64,000 bases of DNA from Cannabis sativa (lineage: Eukaryota > Streptophyta > Magnoliopsida > Rosales > Cannabaceae): contig NC_083602.1 in NCBI RefSeq assembly GCF_029168945.1, positions 12,025,850 through 12,089,849 of the forward strand, read 5' to 3'. The position numbers and the translations under genes were made by a program. Under the pieces are notes generated by a model that ran no database searches, was not told the DNA's origin, and was given only the letters and a program-made list of their open reading frames with translations. Positions within the stretch are counted from its first letter, which is position 1, and each line of letters opens with the position of its first letter. Shown here one piece after another: positions 23,955-36,301 of the stretch.

Positions 23955-24238
23955 AGTGACACCTCCCTAATATTTTGTGATTTTCAAAAAATCATAACTA
24001 ATTCAAATAAAATCGAAATTGAGTTCTATAAAAAAAGTAAATTGCCTAATTTTTTCCAAACTATCCAATAAAAATAATTCCAGAAACAGATTTTCAATTA
24101 TTTTTCACCAAAATTCACAAACATCAATCAATCATCATACAACACACAAAACAACATGATACCATCCAAAACACAAAAAAATCGTTTTAAGTCCAAATTT
24201 CTTGCAAGCAAATCACTTACCATGGCTCTGAGGCCAGT
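23955..24238 (-). mobile_element. First part of the leader of element A, with degenerate primer site
   Basis: On the minus strand this follows the 5' LTR of A. The primer binding site TGGCCTCAGAGCC (24224-24236) is mutated at three positions from the exact iMet form. The rest closely matches 48857-49110 of H. Together with 7918-13964 it reconstitutes the internal region of A. Confidence 0.85.
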
Positions 24239-26065
24239 TGTTGGAAATTATTTTACCAGGATCTTAGATCTACTCACAAGTATGTTGATTAACACCCTAA
24301 ATATGAGAAACCTTACATTGGGTGCAGCGGAATAATATGTCTCATTCCACTCAGATCTCTAGCAATTTTATCCTTTCTGTCGCAGAGTATTATCAAGATC
24401 TGAGCCCGAATGTCGTTCTTGTTGAATATCTTTCTTCACGGTCTTCCTCACTATGATTGATGTACTACTTGATGTGTGTGGGCACTACTCTATCACTAAG
24501 AGGTTCGAAATTTACAATGAAGAAGAAGAGAGGAAGGTGGCGGCTAGGTTAGAGTGAAAGGCTCAGGTTTTTCTCTGAAGGAAACAAGATGTGAAAGTAA
24601 CTTTTTCCTGAAGCCATCACTATCTATTTATAGCATGCCACATAGGGTTAGGTTTGAATTATTTGGCATTAAAATAATGAAAATATTAAATGATAAATCC
24701 TACAAAGGTGGCCGGCCATGGCTAGTGGATTTGGGCCTCACTTTTACAATTTTGCTGTTTTATCATTTCTGCATCTCATTTTCTCAAAAATGCCAATTTT
24801 CAAATTCAACCATTTAAATGCCAAATGTAACTATTTAATAACTATAAATAATTATTAAATAATATTTTCATTTATCATATTTATTAATTAGACCATACAA
24901 AGTATCTTAATTAACAAATATGCCCTAAAAACTCTTTCTTTACAATTTCGCCCTTGCTTAGTGAAAAATTCACAAATAGACATAGTCTAATTTGAGAATT
25001 ATAATTGATTAATCAAAATCAATTAAATGAGTCTTACAAGTAATATTGTCTCAACTAGTGGGGGGACCATGGGTCTATATATCCGAGCTTCCAATAAGCA
25101 GATCAAGAATTTACATCCTAAATTCACTGAATTTTTAATTCTTCGTTGAATCCACGCATAGAACTTAGAATTGCACTCTCAGTATATAGAACGCTCTATA
25201 TGTTCCACCATATAGACACGTCATTAGTTATCCATTGTTATAATCCTAATTTGATCAATGATCCTCTATATAGATGACCTACACTGTAAAGGGATTAGAT
25301 TACCGTAACACCCTACAATGTATTTTATCCTTAAAACACTTAACCCCGTATAAATGATATTTCAGCTAAGTGAAATGAGTACTCCACCATTTATTTTCGT
25401 TTGGTCAAGCTCGAAGGAAATCATCCTTTACTTTCTATTTGCCAGATAGAAGCTATAGATTCCATATTTATGTTAGCGCTCCCACTCAATTGCACTACCG
25501 TGTTCCCAAAATGTACGTATCACCCTGACCCAAAAGTAGGCTTAACTAACAAATCAAAGAACATGAATAACACTCTTGAGATTGAACCTAATCATATTAG
25601 GATTAAGATCATTTGATCTAGGATCAACTTGGCGATATTGACTTGAATAGATATTACGGTAAGTTTAATAAATCTATGTCAAAGTTCAATATCGGTCCCT
25701 TCCGATGCATACTCCATGCCCCCAACCCAAGCTTTACTTTAACCAATGCTCTGGAAAGAACATAGCATTTTACAAATGCAAGTAAACTCTGTTGCAGATT
25801 ATCATATCAGTAAAACCCCGTGTTTTGATAAATTTAGGAATCTTTATTCACATAGTCATGTTTACTTTCCAATGTGTTGACAACACAATAAACAGGATCA
25901 AGTATGTGAAAAGGGTTTGGATGAATTTATAAATCAAATAGACAAGCAATTGATAAGATGAACCAAAACATACAAATGAATGAAAAATACTTCTGTTTCT
26001 TTATTGATATTGAATAAAATGGATTACATTGAAATGGAGTTTTATTTAGGGCATAAAACCCAACA
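24239..26065 (-). repeat. 5' LTR of element A (type 1), also 3' LTR of a second copy
   Basis: 1827 bp with TGTTGG and CCAACA ends. The promoter box on the minus strand is at 24624-24632 (TATAAATAG). On the left is the primer site of A; on the right is the polypurine tract and RNase H end of another coding copy, so it is shared. A 71-codon frame antisense to the LTR lies at 25401-25616. Confidence 0.93.
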
Positions 26066-26656
26066 AACTCCCACTTGCACTAATATAAAACTAATTAGTA
26101 CATATCAATTAATCCTAAATTCTGACGGTGCTTTTCAAATGCAGTCACTGCCAAGACTTTGGTGAATGGATCAGCTAAGTTGTCTTCTGTGTCCACTTTC
26201 TCAACCAGTACATCCCCTCTTGCCACATATTTTCTGATGATATGATATTTCCTTTCTATGTGTTTGCTTCTCTTGTGGCTTCAAGGTTCCTTGCTGTTGG
26301 CTATTGCTCCATTGTTGTCACAAATTAGGACAAGAAGCTTTTCCATTCCAGGCACGACACCGATACTTATGAAGAACTTTCTCAGCCAGACAAGCTCTTT
26401 GGCAGCTTCTACTGCTTCTATGTATTCTGCTTCCATCGTAGAGTCTGAAATCGCGGTATGTTTAGCACTTCTCGAAACCACTGCGCCACCCCCAAGAGTA
26501 AACACCATCCCAGAAGTAGATTTCCTGTCTTCAAGACATGCCTGGAAATCTGAGTCGGTATAGCCTATCTGATTTAAAGCACCACCCTTGTAGACTAACA
26601 TAAGATTTCTTGTACTCTTTAAGTATTTCAGAATATACTTAACCGCATTCCAATGT
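26066..26656 (-). pseudogene. RNase H end of a second coding Copia copy, truncated
   Basis: Minus-strand polypurine tract plus RNase H. An open frame at 26601-26281 reads GYTDSDFQACLEDRKSTSG, SDSTMEAEYIEA and CDNNGAIANSKEP, and the C-terminus continues in frame after one stop at 26281. It is very close to 7918-8500 of A, but the region that is frameshifted in A is open here. The copy breaks off at 26656, where it meets the Gypsy leader. Confidence 0.88.
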
Positions 26657-26780
26657 TAGGAAGCATATTAGATTTTAATTATTTTAAAGTGTGTTGCCTT
26701 TAAGTCCTTAAGAGCGGTTTTAAGTTTTGATCGCTGTCTAACCTGCCTGGCTTACGGATTCACAGGCTAAGTCCTATAAA
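26657..26780 (+). other. Gypsy leader, 5' truncated
   Basis: 124 bp between the Copia junction and the gag start. No LTR end (GTTACA) or primer binding site is visible, so the break lies inside the leader. Confidence 0.6.
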
Positions 26781-28227
26781 ATGGACGCTCCGCGAAATAC
26801 AAGAAGTCAGGGTGATATGGTTGAGACCGGAGGCGGTCAGAGGAATCCCCAAAATCCTCGTGGTCGCGGTCGTGGCCGTGGCAGAGCTCCGGGTGGTCGC
26901 GCTGTAAATCCACCTCAAGCTCCTCCAGATTGGGAGCAGAGATTTGCGGAAATGCAAGATCGAATCCGCCAACAAGATGAAGAGATTCAGAGATTGAGGC
27001 AACAGGGTCCTCCTGTCGTGCCTCCTCAACAAGTTGCTCAGGTCGTTATAGTTCCAGCGGTGCCAGCAGAACAACCTGTTGTTGGCAACCGTATGGAGCT
27101 GTTGTACGAAAGGTTCCGGAAGCAGGCACCTCCAGTGTTTCTGGGAGGTCCTGATGTAATGATGGCGGAGCAGTGGCTCACAGTGATTGAGCGTATCCTT
27201 AACTTTATGGGAGTGGTTGGTAATGATCGAGTGACCTGCGCTACCTTCTAGTTTCAGGAGGACGCTCTCGTGTGGTGGGAATTGATAACCCTCACTCCGG
27301 ACGTCACAGTTATGACCTGGGAAGAGTTTAAGGAGTTGTTTAACTCCAAATATTACAATTAAGTTGTCCGTAGTGCAAAGCGGAAAGAGTTCACTAAATT
27401 GGTTCAAACCGAGGGAATGTCGGTTACTGAGTATACTACAAAGTTTGACCATCTGGCCAAGCTTGCTATGGGAATCAGGCAACACAATTTAGCAAGAAAG
27501 AGAAATATTTGGCCGGTTTGAGTGCGAAGATTAGGCACGATTTGGTGATTACTACTACCGAGGCAACCACATATGCTGAAATGGTTGAAAAGGCTTTGAG
27601 AGCTGAGGGTGCGGTGAAATTTCTTTAGGAGGCCCGAGTGACCCCGAGTCTTGGTGGAACCCCCACTTTTCCTACTCCTGTATATGGTAGGGATGGTGGT
27701 GACTCCACCACTGAACATAAAAGGAAAGTCACCCCAGCATCTGGAGGTTCAGGGCAAAGCAAAAGGTTCCGTGGGAACCAAGGCAAAGGTGGACGCCAGG
27801 GTTACTCTTACCCTGAGTGTCCTCGTTGCAAGAAACATCATCCGGAGAGTGTAACCGGAAGACATGCTTCCTGTGTAGCATGGTGGGGCATTTCAAGAAA
27901 GATTTCCCTCAGACAAAGAAAGAGGAGCCAAAAGCTGAGGTGAAACAGGTTCCTGCTCGAGTGTTTGCTATCACCCAGGCTGATGCTGCAGCCAGCCCTT
28001 CTGTAGTGACAGGTCAGCTTCCAGTCAACAACTCCTTGTTTACAGTATTATTTGATTCGGGAGCTACACGCTCATATGTAGCTACAAGAATAATTGATCT
28101 TTTCGGTAGGCCTTGTGATATTTTAGAAAGAGGGTTTGGAACCCTAATGCCTAGTGGGGAGTCGGTTATCTCTAATAGGCGTATTAGGTCTATGCCGGTT
28201 AGGATCGAAGATAGGGAGTGGAGCGCT
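26781..28227 (+). pseudogene. Gypsy gag and start of protease
   Basis: It starts at ATG 26781 (MDAPRNTRSQ) and runs through a Gly/Arg-rich N-terminus (RGRGRGRGRAPG), a coiled stretch (EMQDRIRQQDEEIQRLRQQ) and the capsid-like region (FRKQAPPVFLGGPDVMMAEQW, EKYLAGLSAKIRHDLV). The zinc knuckle region CPRCKKHHP and CFLCSMVGHFKKDFP is split by a frameshift near 27840, and the last knuckle Cys is Phe. The protease site FDSGATRSYV is at 28051-28080. Stops are at 27249, 27360 and 27626, with another frameshift near 27485-27495. Element E interrupts the protease at 28227. Codons are far richer in G and C than the surrounding DNA. Confidence 0.9.
28223..28227 (+). repeat. Target site duplication of E, left (GCGCT)
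   Basis: GCGCT directly before the 5' LTR. The identical right copy is 38157-38161. Confidence 0.9.
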
Positions 28228-30083
28228 TGTTGGGTTTTGTGCCCTAAGTAAAACTCATTTCAATATAATCAGATTTACTTATTAATAAAGATCATAAATA
28301 ACATTTTATGTTGCATGGTTCACATGATTTATTTCATGATTGTATGTATATAATGTATGAATTCTTTTTTAAGTCCAGAACATATGAGTTTGTTAAAGAT
28401 TATAGTGTTGTCAGTACAGTGGAATATAATCTTACTTATATGTTCAAAAGTTTATTCCCTGATTTGTCAAAACACTAGATTTAGACTGACATGGTATAAT
28501 CAGCGATAGGTATTCTTACACCTTGGAAAGGTGTTATGTCCTTTCCAGGACATTGGCAAAGTTTACCAGTATCGGATGTATGGAGTATGCATCGGAAGGG
28601 ACCGATATTGAACTTTGATTAGATATATTAAAACTTACCTTAATATCTATTCAATTCAATATCATCTGTTGATCCTAGATCAAACGATCTTAATCCTGAT
28701 ATGGTTAGGTTCAATCTCAAGAGTGTTATCCGTGTTCTTTGATTTGTTAGTTAAGCCTACTTTTGGGTCAGGGTGATACGTACATTTTGGGAACACGGTA
28801 GTGCGATTGAGTGGGAGCGCTAACATAAATATGGAATCTATAGCTTCTATCTGGCGAATAGAAAGTAAAGGATGATTTCCTTCGAGCTTAACCAAACGAA
28901 AATAAATGGTGGAGATCTCATTTCACTTAGCTGAAATATCATTTATACAGGGTTAAGTGTTTTAAGGATAAAATACATTGTAGGGTGTTACGGTAATTTA
29001 ATCCCTTTACAGTGTAAATCATCTATATAGAGGATCATTGATCACATTAGGGTTATAACAATGGATAACTAATGACGTGTCTATATCATGGAACATATAG
29101 AGCGTTCTATATGACTGAGAGTGCAATTCCAAGTTCTAAGTGTGGATTCAATGAGGAATTAATAAGTTAGGGAATTTACTTGGTAAATTCGGTTCAACTT
29201 ATTGGAAGATCAGTTATATAGACCCATGGTCCCCATACTAGTTGAGACCATACTGCTTGTAAGACTCAATTAATTGATTTTAATTAATCAATTAAAATTC
29301 TAAAAGTTAGACTATGTCTACTTTATGAATTTTCACTAAGCAAGGGAGAAATTGTAAAGAAAAGAGATTTTAGGTTTATTTATTGATTAAGAGACTTTAT
29401 ATGTCTAAATTTATAAATATATTAAATGGCAATATTATTTTATAATTATTTTCAAGTTATTAAATAATTAGAATCGGCATTTAAAAGGTTAAATTGGAAA
29501 ATTTGCATTTTTGAGAAAATGGGAATGGAAAATAACAAAAATGGAAAAGTTGCAAAGTGAGGCCCAATCCCTTTGTATGGTCGACCACTATGCATGAGAA
29601 TTGCCATTTGTAGTTTCCATTATTTTAATGCCATACAATTCTAACCTAAACCTAGAGGGTTTTCTATAAATAGAAAGTGTTGGCTTCAGGAAACACACAC
29701 ACAACATTGAACATTAGTTTCCTTGAGAAAAGGCCACACACCACCTTCTCTCTTTTCTTCTTTGTATTTTCGAAAATCCTTGAGTGATGAGTAGTGCCCA
29801 CACACATCAAGTGGTATCTCAATCATAGTATGTAAGACTATGGAAATTCTGCATCAAAGAAGGAGAAAAGAAGATCCAGATTCAGATCTTGATTATGCTC
29901 TGCTACAGAAAGGAATCAAGGGCTAGAGATCTGAATGGAAGGAGTCATATTATTCCGCTGCACCCACTGTAAGGTTTTCTAAATTTTATATGTATTTATT
30001 TTCATTGTTTTAGAATTCATATTACGGTGTTAATCCAACATACTTGTTAGTAAATCTAAATCCTGGTAAAATAATTTCCAACA
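28228..30083 (+). repeat. 5' LTR of element E (type 2)
   Basis: TGTTGGGTTTTGTGCCC to CCAACA, 1856 bp, followed by the primer site. It carries the antisense 71-codon frame at 28680-28895. Confidence 0.95.
29665..29673 (+). promoter_or_regulatory. TATA box of the E 5' LTR
   Basis: TATAAATAG, conserved in nearly all LTRs of this family (for example 6562, 41718, 44125 and 48404). Confidence 0.7.
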
Positions 30084-30085
30084 AC

Positions 30086-30098
30086 TGGCACCAGAGCC
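30086..30098 (+). other. Primer binding site of E
   Basis: TGGCACCAGAGCC, identical to that of D. Confidence 0.8.
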
Positions 30099-30354
30099 AT
30101 GGTAATGATTTACTTTCATGTAATATGAATTAAACCGATGATTGATATGTTTTTGTGTTGATTTGGTTGGTTTCATGTTGGTTTATGTGTTAGTTAATGT
30201 ATATGTTGTACAGTACCTTTTTCCATGAAAAATATTTTTTATATTTTTGAAAATATTTTATTTGGATTCCTTGTGAAAAATTAAGCAATTTTCGTCTTTA
30301 CGGAACTCGATTCTGATGAAAAACGAAAAAGTTATGAATTTCAGAAAATTGGGA

Positions 30355-30600
30355 TTTCGTGTATGCATGGGTGCTCAATCGCACGCATGAGGAGCTTCGG
30401 ACAAGCCTCATCCGCGCGCGCGAGCACCCTGCTGTTCCGCCCGTGTCACCCCTGCCAGCGCCCATGATTCTCGCATAAGCACCCTGCAAACGCCGAGAAA
30501 CCTCGGCTGGGTGCATCACCTCCGTGCGCGTATGGGCTGCTAACAGCCCCTCCTGGGCTGCAGATGCAGCCTACTGGGCAGCCAAAGCCAAAATTGCGAT
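30355..30600 (+). other. GC-rich hairpin block in the leader of E
   Basis: About 257 nt after the primer site. Hairpins include GTGC/GCAC (30371-30384) and GCCGAG-AAAC-CTCGGC (30492-30507). The order of elements resembles D but much of the sequence differs, unlike the flanking leader, which is nearly identical to that of D. Confidence 0.65.
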
Positions 30601-33239
30601 TTTTGGGATTTTTTCCCCAAAAATCAAATTTTTTCATGGGATTGTTTCCCAAAATTCATTTTTCCATTTTTAAATATTTCTAAATTGAAATATTTTCAAT
30701 TTGGAATTTTTCCAATTTTAAATATTTCTATTTTGGAATATTTCCAATTTTAAATATTTCCTATTATGGTCAGATTTAAGAATTTGTTAACTTCTTTAAT
30801 ATTTATTTATTATTTAATTATAAGATTAGATATTTTGATATTTAACATATTTTAAATTAAAAGATAACTTTGTCTTTTTATTTAAAATATTATATTAAAA
30901 TTATCTTATATGACAAATTAAATAATTATAAATTTGAAATTAACGTAGATATTTTTATAGATATACTTACCATAATATTTTCAAATTCAAAATTTGTTAT
31001 TTTGTTAAATATTTAATTATTTATAAATTATAAGTTTAAAAATGATATTTTTTCTATATATATCATTTTTTTTCCTTATTAGAAATTTATAAATCATATC
31101 TTAAATATTTAAATAACATAGATATTTTTGTAGAGATTTGAATATTGCTTAATTTGAGATATTTTGACATATAATTATGGTAATTATATTCATTTATTAT
31201 TTTATTCCTAAAATAATAATTATCTAACCAAATCTATTTTCAAATTGGTTTATTTTATTAAATTATAAGATCTGAAAGTGATATCGAAGATTCTTTCCTT
31301 TCAAATCATTGATCTTATTTGATATTTAATTCAAATAAACCTAGATATTTTAAAATTAGTTTCCTTTATTTGGTTAGTTTAAGAATAATATTTTAATTAT
31401 GTTAATATCTTATTTCACATCTGTTACATGGACAATGTTTGTTTGTTAATATTGTTTATTCAATTTTTTTTTAACAAACCTATTATTTATCTGATCTAAA
31501 TTGTTATGATTAACTTGTTGACAGATCCAATGATGTGATTTTAATCATAGTCAAATTGTCAATAGATCTTATAAATAATTTGTAACAGGTAAATTTTTGT
31601 ACTTCTTTCATCTATGTAAACCTAGTAACATGATAGGGCCCATCCAAATCATTTTACCTGTGTGAGCCTATATGTTTGCTATTGGGCTTAGATGCATATA
31701 GGAAGCCCATTTAAGTTTTTACTAAGTAAATGGACTAGGTTGCTAAAATAAATTTTGACATAAGTAAATTTATTTAGGTCCAATTAGATTTGGGCTTATT
31801 CAATGAATAACAATTATTTATTTAAAGGTTAAATTCCTCTCTTTTGGGCCTTGTGTGAGAGTTGGGGGCCAATAGAAGTGGGTACGACATAATGAACCCA
31901 GCTCCCCCTCACATGAACTACTCCAATTGTGAAGGCCCATTTGTCTTATTTAAATAATTGTATTAGGTTAATTATATTATTCTAACTTAATTAAAATTGA
32001 ATTAGCAACATAATTAACTTTTAAAATATAGGAAATTTATTTTTCATGTAATATTTTAAAGTTAATTTTAGAAAAACACTTAGTCAATGATATATATTTT
32101 TAGATAGTTATTTCTAGTACTAATTATTATTTCTAATATTAAATAGGAAAATATCATTGATTGTGAAATTAATTGTTTCTTAATTAATTTTGGTACAATC
32201 TAAGTTTAGAATATTTTCCTAGTATTAAACTAGAATTAATAATTAAGTTTCCTCTGTACTTAATTATTTATTTCTTGAATTTAATACATTTAATTAAATT
32301 AGAAAATTAATATTTAAGTTGATTTTCATCATGATACTTAAATATTGTTGTTTCTCATGTTATTTAATTAAAGTTGAAAATTATCTTAAGTTTGGAGTCT
32401 TATTTCAGAATAACTTAAAGCTGAATAATTTTCAAAATATATTTTATTTTATTTTATTAATCATTTCCCAAAATTTCGAAATTACATTTCTTTAATGTAG
32501 AAATTTTGAATTTTATTTGAAAAATATATTAAAGTTGAAAATTATTTATTTAATTTTGAACCAACTTAAATCAATGATTTTTCATTTAATGATTAATTAA
32601 AATAAATGAACTAAAATATATAATAATTAGAAATTGAATTAATTAGTGTATGAAAGTCTAGATAGTTATTATCTGTTTTGCTTGAAGTATTTTTCTAGTG
32701 TATTTAATTAATTAGGAAATTAATATTTAAGTTGATTTTTAATCATGATACTTAAATATTTGAAATTTTTCTTAGATATTTAATTAAATAAGAAAATTAT
32801 ATTTTTGTTGAAAATTAATTTTTATTAATTTTGGGCCAACATAAAATTAGAGTAATTTTCCAGGATTTATTTTTTTATTTTATTTTAAAGCATTTTCGAA
32901 AGTTGTATTCTTATACACTTCATTTTTTGAAATGCAATATATATTTATAGAAAATTAAATTTGAGTTGTAAATTAATTTAAATTAATTTTGAAACAACTT
33001 AAATTGAATAATTTTCTAAATATTTATGGAAATTATTACCAAGATTGAAATAATTCACGTTATTTTCATATCCATCTAAGTATAATTTATAAATATTAAA
33101 TTAAAATTTATATTTAGAATTCTTCATTCTAAATTGGAAATTTTAATTAAATAAATGTATATTTAAAATAAATTGATTAAAATAAATATTAGAAGAAAAT
33201 ACAACCTTCATTAAATAATGAGCTTTATTATTATTAGGA
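30601..33239 (+). mobile_element. AT-rich non-coding leader of E
   Basis: No coding signal. Near-identical to D 16381-18959, including the conserved island around 31845-31960. Confidence 0.8.
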
Positions 33240-33990
33240 TATTCGATCTCCATTGTTGGTTTTACATAGCTATTGTTTTAGTGAGTAATCCTCCCTAATG
33301 GAGGAACGTTCATTAGCAAGTTAGCATCGTTTAATCTCGAAAGATAAGTAATCTTGTAAGTTTTTTTATATAGTTTTGATCACCCTAATGGTGGCGACTG
33401 TATAAGACTTGCAAGAATATGAAACAATGGTGGAAACTCATAAGATAGAATAGCCTTGACTCTCGCCTAAACGGGACAACGCGGATTCCAATCTTGATCG
33501 AATAAAAGGTTGCTAGAATGTTGATCATTTTAGATGAGCTGACAACTCTATTCAATAAATGGTAGCTTTGACTGTCGCCTAAACGGGACACTGATATCAG
33601 TTTGTTGAAAACCTTAGAAATTATTTAGGATTGTATGTTTTAGTATTTTCACTTGTCATTCCTACTTGCTATATGCTTTAATAATTTCTAAATTGTGTAT
33701 GAATTTGTATTGAACGATGTTATTTTCTGTTATTAAATTGTAGTTTAATTTCGAATCTTCATTGTTGATCTAACTTGGTTTGTTTTTCTAATGAGATAAA
33801 CCCCTAATGGATTTTCACCATTAGACTAACATAATAGTGTTAGATCTCGAAAGATAAATATTGTATATGCAACATCTAGCTGTTCATCAATTGATGACAC
33901 CTTAGACTAGTACTTTACAATATGAAAGAAGATTGTATAAATAAGATTACTTTGACTCTCGCTAATCGGAGCATCGTTGGATTCTTATTT
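33240..33990 (+). other. Two structured leader modules of E
   Basis: First module: hairpins CCTCC-CTAAT-GGAGG (33290-33304) and CACC-CTAAT-GGTG (33381-33393), then two copies of the CTCTCGCCTAAACGGGACA motif, the second with one change. Second module, about 500 nt later: CTAAT-loop hairpin with one mispaired base (33797-33814), ATCTCGAAAGATAA and the variant CTCTCGCTAATCGG. Confidence 0.65.
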
Positions 33991-34399
33991 AAAACGAAAT
34001 TATCCTAATTCCTCCTAGCTTATTCATTTCGAATCAGCTTAATAAGATATCATTGGATGAATGGTCTATGATTCATATAAACTCATTCCATGTTTTCTCT
34101 TAAGAAATTAAATGACGCATATGATTATATTCCCGAAATTCTATCCCAAAATTATATAATTCCTCAATCTTAGAAATCTCCTACTTGTATAGGCAAATCA
34201 TAGAGTTAGATTAGTAGTGGTTGTCCAAGAAAGAATTACTAATTATACAGTTACACTTTCACAAGTGTTTCATAACCATTTTCTTTCAATGGATTTAAAC
34301 TGTATGAGTTTAATATTCTGTGACCAGAATCCACTTGCACTATTCTAAGAACTCGTTGATGTAACTAAACTGAAGTCATAGAAAGATACAACCACATAT

Positions 34400-36290
34400 T
34401 TTATAAATCTATGGCATTTGTATCTTGTTCATAGTTGTTTTGACAAGATCATTCTCTGCAAAGAGTTAATATGCCTATATCCACTGAAATTAAGTTCATC
34501 TCATTCGCAGATGGATGTACATTCAGGGGTGGATATGAGTTTTCGTTGTATTCTTAAAACGATCACTCTAGATTTTACCTTATGCAAAAGAAATTTGAAA
34601 TGTTTGAAAAATTTCATGAATTTCTAGCAATGGTAAGTGGTTAAAGATCTTGCGAACTGATAGGGGTGGAGAAAAAGTTAGTAGATATGCAGTTCAAAGA
34701 TCATTAATTTGATTTTTGAATTATATCCAAACTTACCTCCCCAGAAATTCGAGTTTCATATTGATGATTAGTTACTAGTCGTTGCCTAAATCCTTCTATG
34801 GTAATATGATTTCAGAATGATGCAATGGTTGTATACTTAATGTAAATCATTACTAGATTCATGGATGACCTAATCGAAAGAAAAGCTAGAACTGCTAACC
34901 CTAGTTTGCATGTTTGTTAGCTATTCTAAGTGATTAGGGGTGGAGCATCCCATAGTCATTAGATAAGAAAGTGTTTGTTTAAACAAATATTACTTTTCTA
35001 AGAAAATGACTAAGTCTGAAAATAAAGTAGCAAATAAAGGAGATATTATTTTTCTTGATTCCAAAAGTGTTCTATCATCTTATTCATTACAAGATGATCC
35101 CACTGCCTCTGTTGTCTTAACACAACTGAAGAGGTCAATACCATTTAGTTTTCTTAGACATAATTCACGGTACCTTGTCGTAGTGGGAGAGTTTCGAGGA
35201 ACTTTACCTTCTCATGACTTGAAAGATACTAGTGATTAAAATCCATTGTGAGTTTAAACAAGTAATGGATTGTCAAGATAAGAAACTAAGAAGAAAGCCA
35301 ATAGAACTATGGTTTGATCCATTCACATGGAGTAACCTAAAGTTTCCTGTTACAAGGACATAAAAGGAAATTTTCGTTAATAAGTCTATTCAATGGACTT
35401 AACAAAACTTCCTGTTCCTAGTATTATAGGTTTGAGTTTATCTAAACCAATGGCTTGTGGTATACCTGGTAATTACTTACTCTAATGCAAGCATAAGATG
35501 CTGAAGCATTTTCCTTTTAATGGCAATCTATAGAAGCTTCACAACTTCTTAGATATAGATTTTATTTATCTAAGGAAAAGTCTCAACTATTCTAGAGAAG
35601 ATAAAGCCATGAAAGAATTTCTTAAATCAACAGTGAGAGGTCTCAGATATGCTTTAGTATGCCTTAGACCAGACACCTGCTGTTGAGTGGGAGTAATGAG
35701 TAAGTATCAGATTAATCCAGGAGAGGAATATTGGAAGACAATCAAGTAAATTTTAAGATAAAGAAGAGGAACTATATGTTAGTCAATAAGGGTGGTTTTG
35801 AAACTCTTAAACTACACCACATCAGATTTGAGACTTGCTTGTGTGCTAGAAAGTCTGGTGATAAGATGGTGATTACTTTGGGGGTGGAGTAGCGATTTTG
35901 GAGAAGTGTAAAAACCTATCTGAAATCTCTTAGTCTACCAGAAAGAGACTAAATGTTAAAGTTGCAGGAAAGGTACTTATTCAGTCTAAGGAAAGTTCTA
36001 TACATTTGTGGCACTGTTCCAACTTGCGTTAACTACTAGGGTTACTTACTGAATAACCAAGAAGTAGTTGCCAAAAGTATAGAATCCAGTATCCCAAGAG
36101 AGTAGACATATAGAGAGGAATTTCACATTATCAAGGATTTTGTGATTAAGGAAGAGTAATGGTGGAGAAGAGGTTGTGTTTAATTCAACCTGTCAGATCC
36201 TATTACGAGGAGTTTACTACTATTACACTTGATTGGTATATCAAGGTGTTAATGATTATTTGAAATGCACATTATGTTTTATATTAGTGC
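34400..36290 (+). pseudogene. Decayed Copia polyprotein of E
   Basis: Integrase traces around 34510-34700, IN-RT linker 34930-35240, RT end 35630-35740 and RNase H 35820-35920, aligned with A and D. Multiple stops and shifts, mostly the same ones as in D. Confidence 0.85.
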
Positions 36291-36301
36291 AAGTGAGAGT
36301 T

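Noticed and set aside
26760..27485. 241-codon minus-strand frame opposite Gypsy gag
   Set aside because: It mirrors the coding strand of gag, has no recognisable domain, and the sense strand clearly encodes gag.
35006..35239. 77-codon frame in element E as a captured gene
   Set aside because: It aligns with the decayed integrase-RT linker of A and with the same region in D and H, where it is not open.
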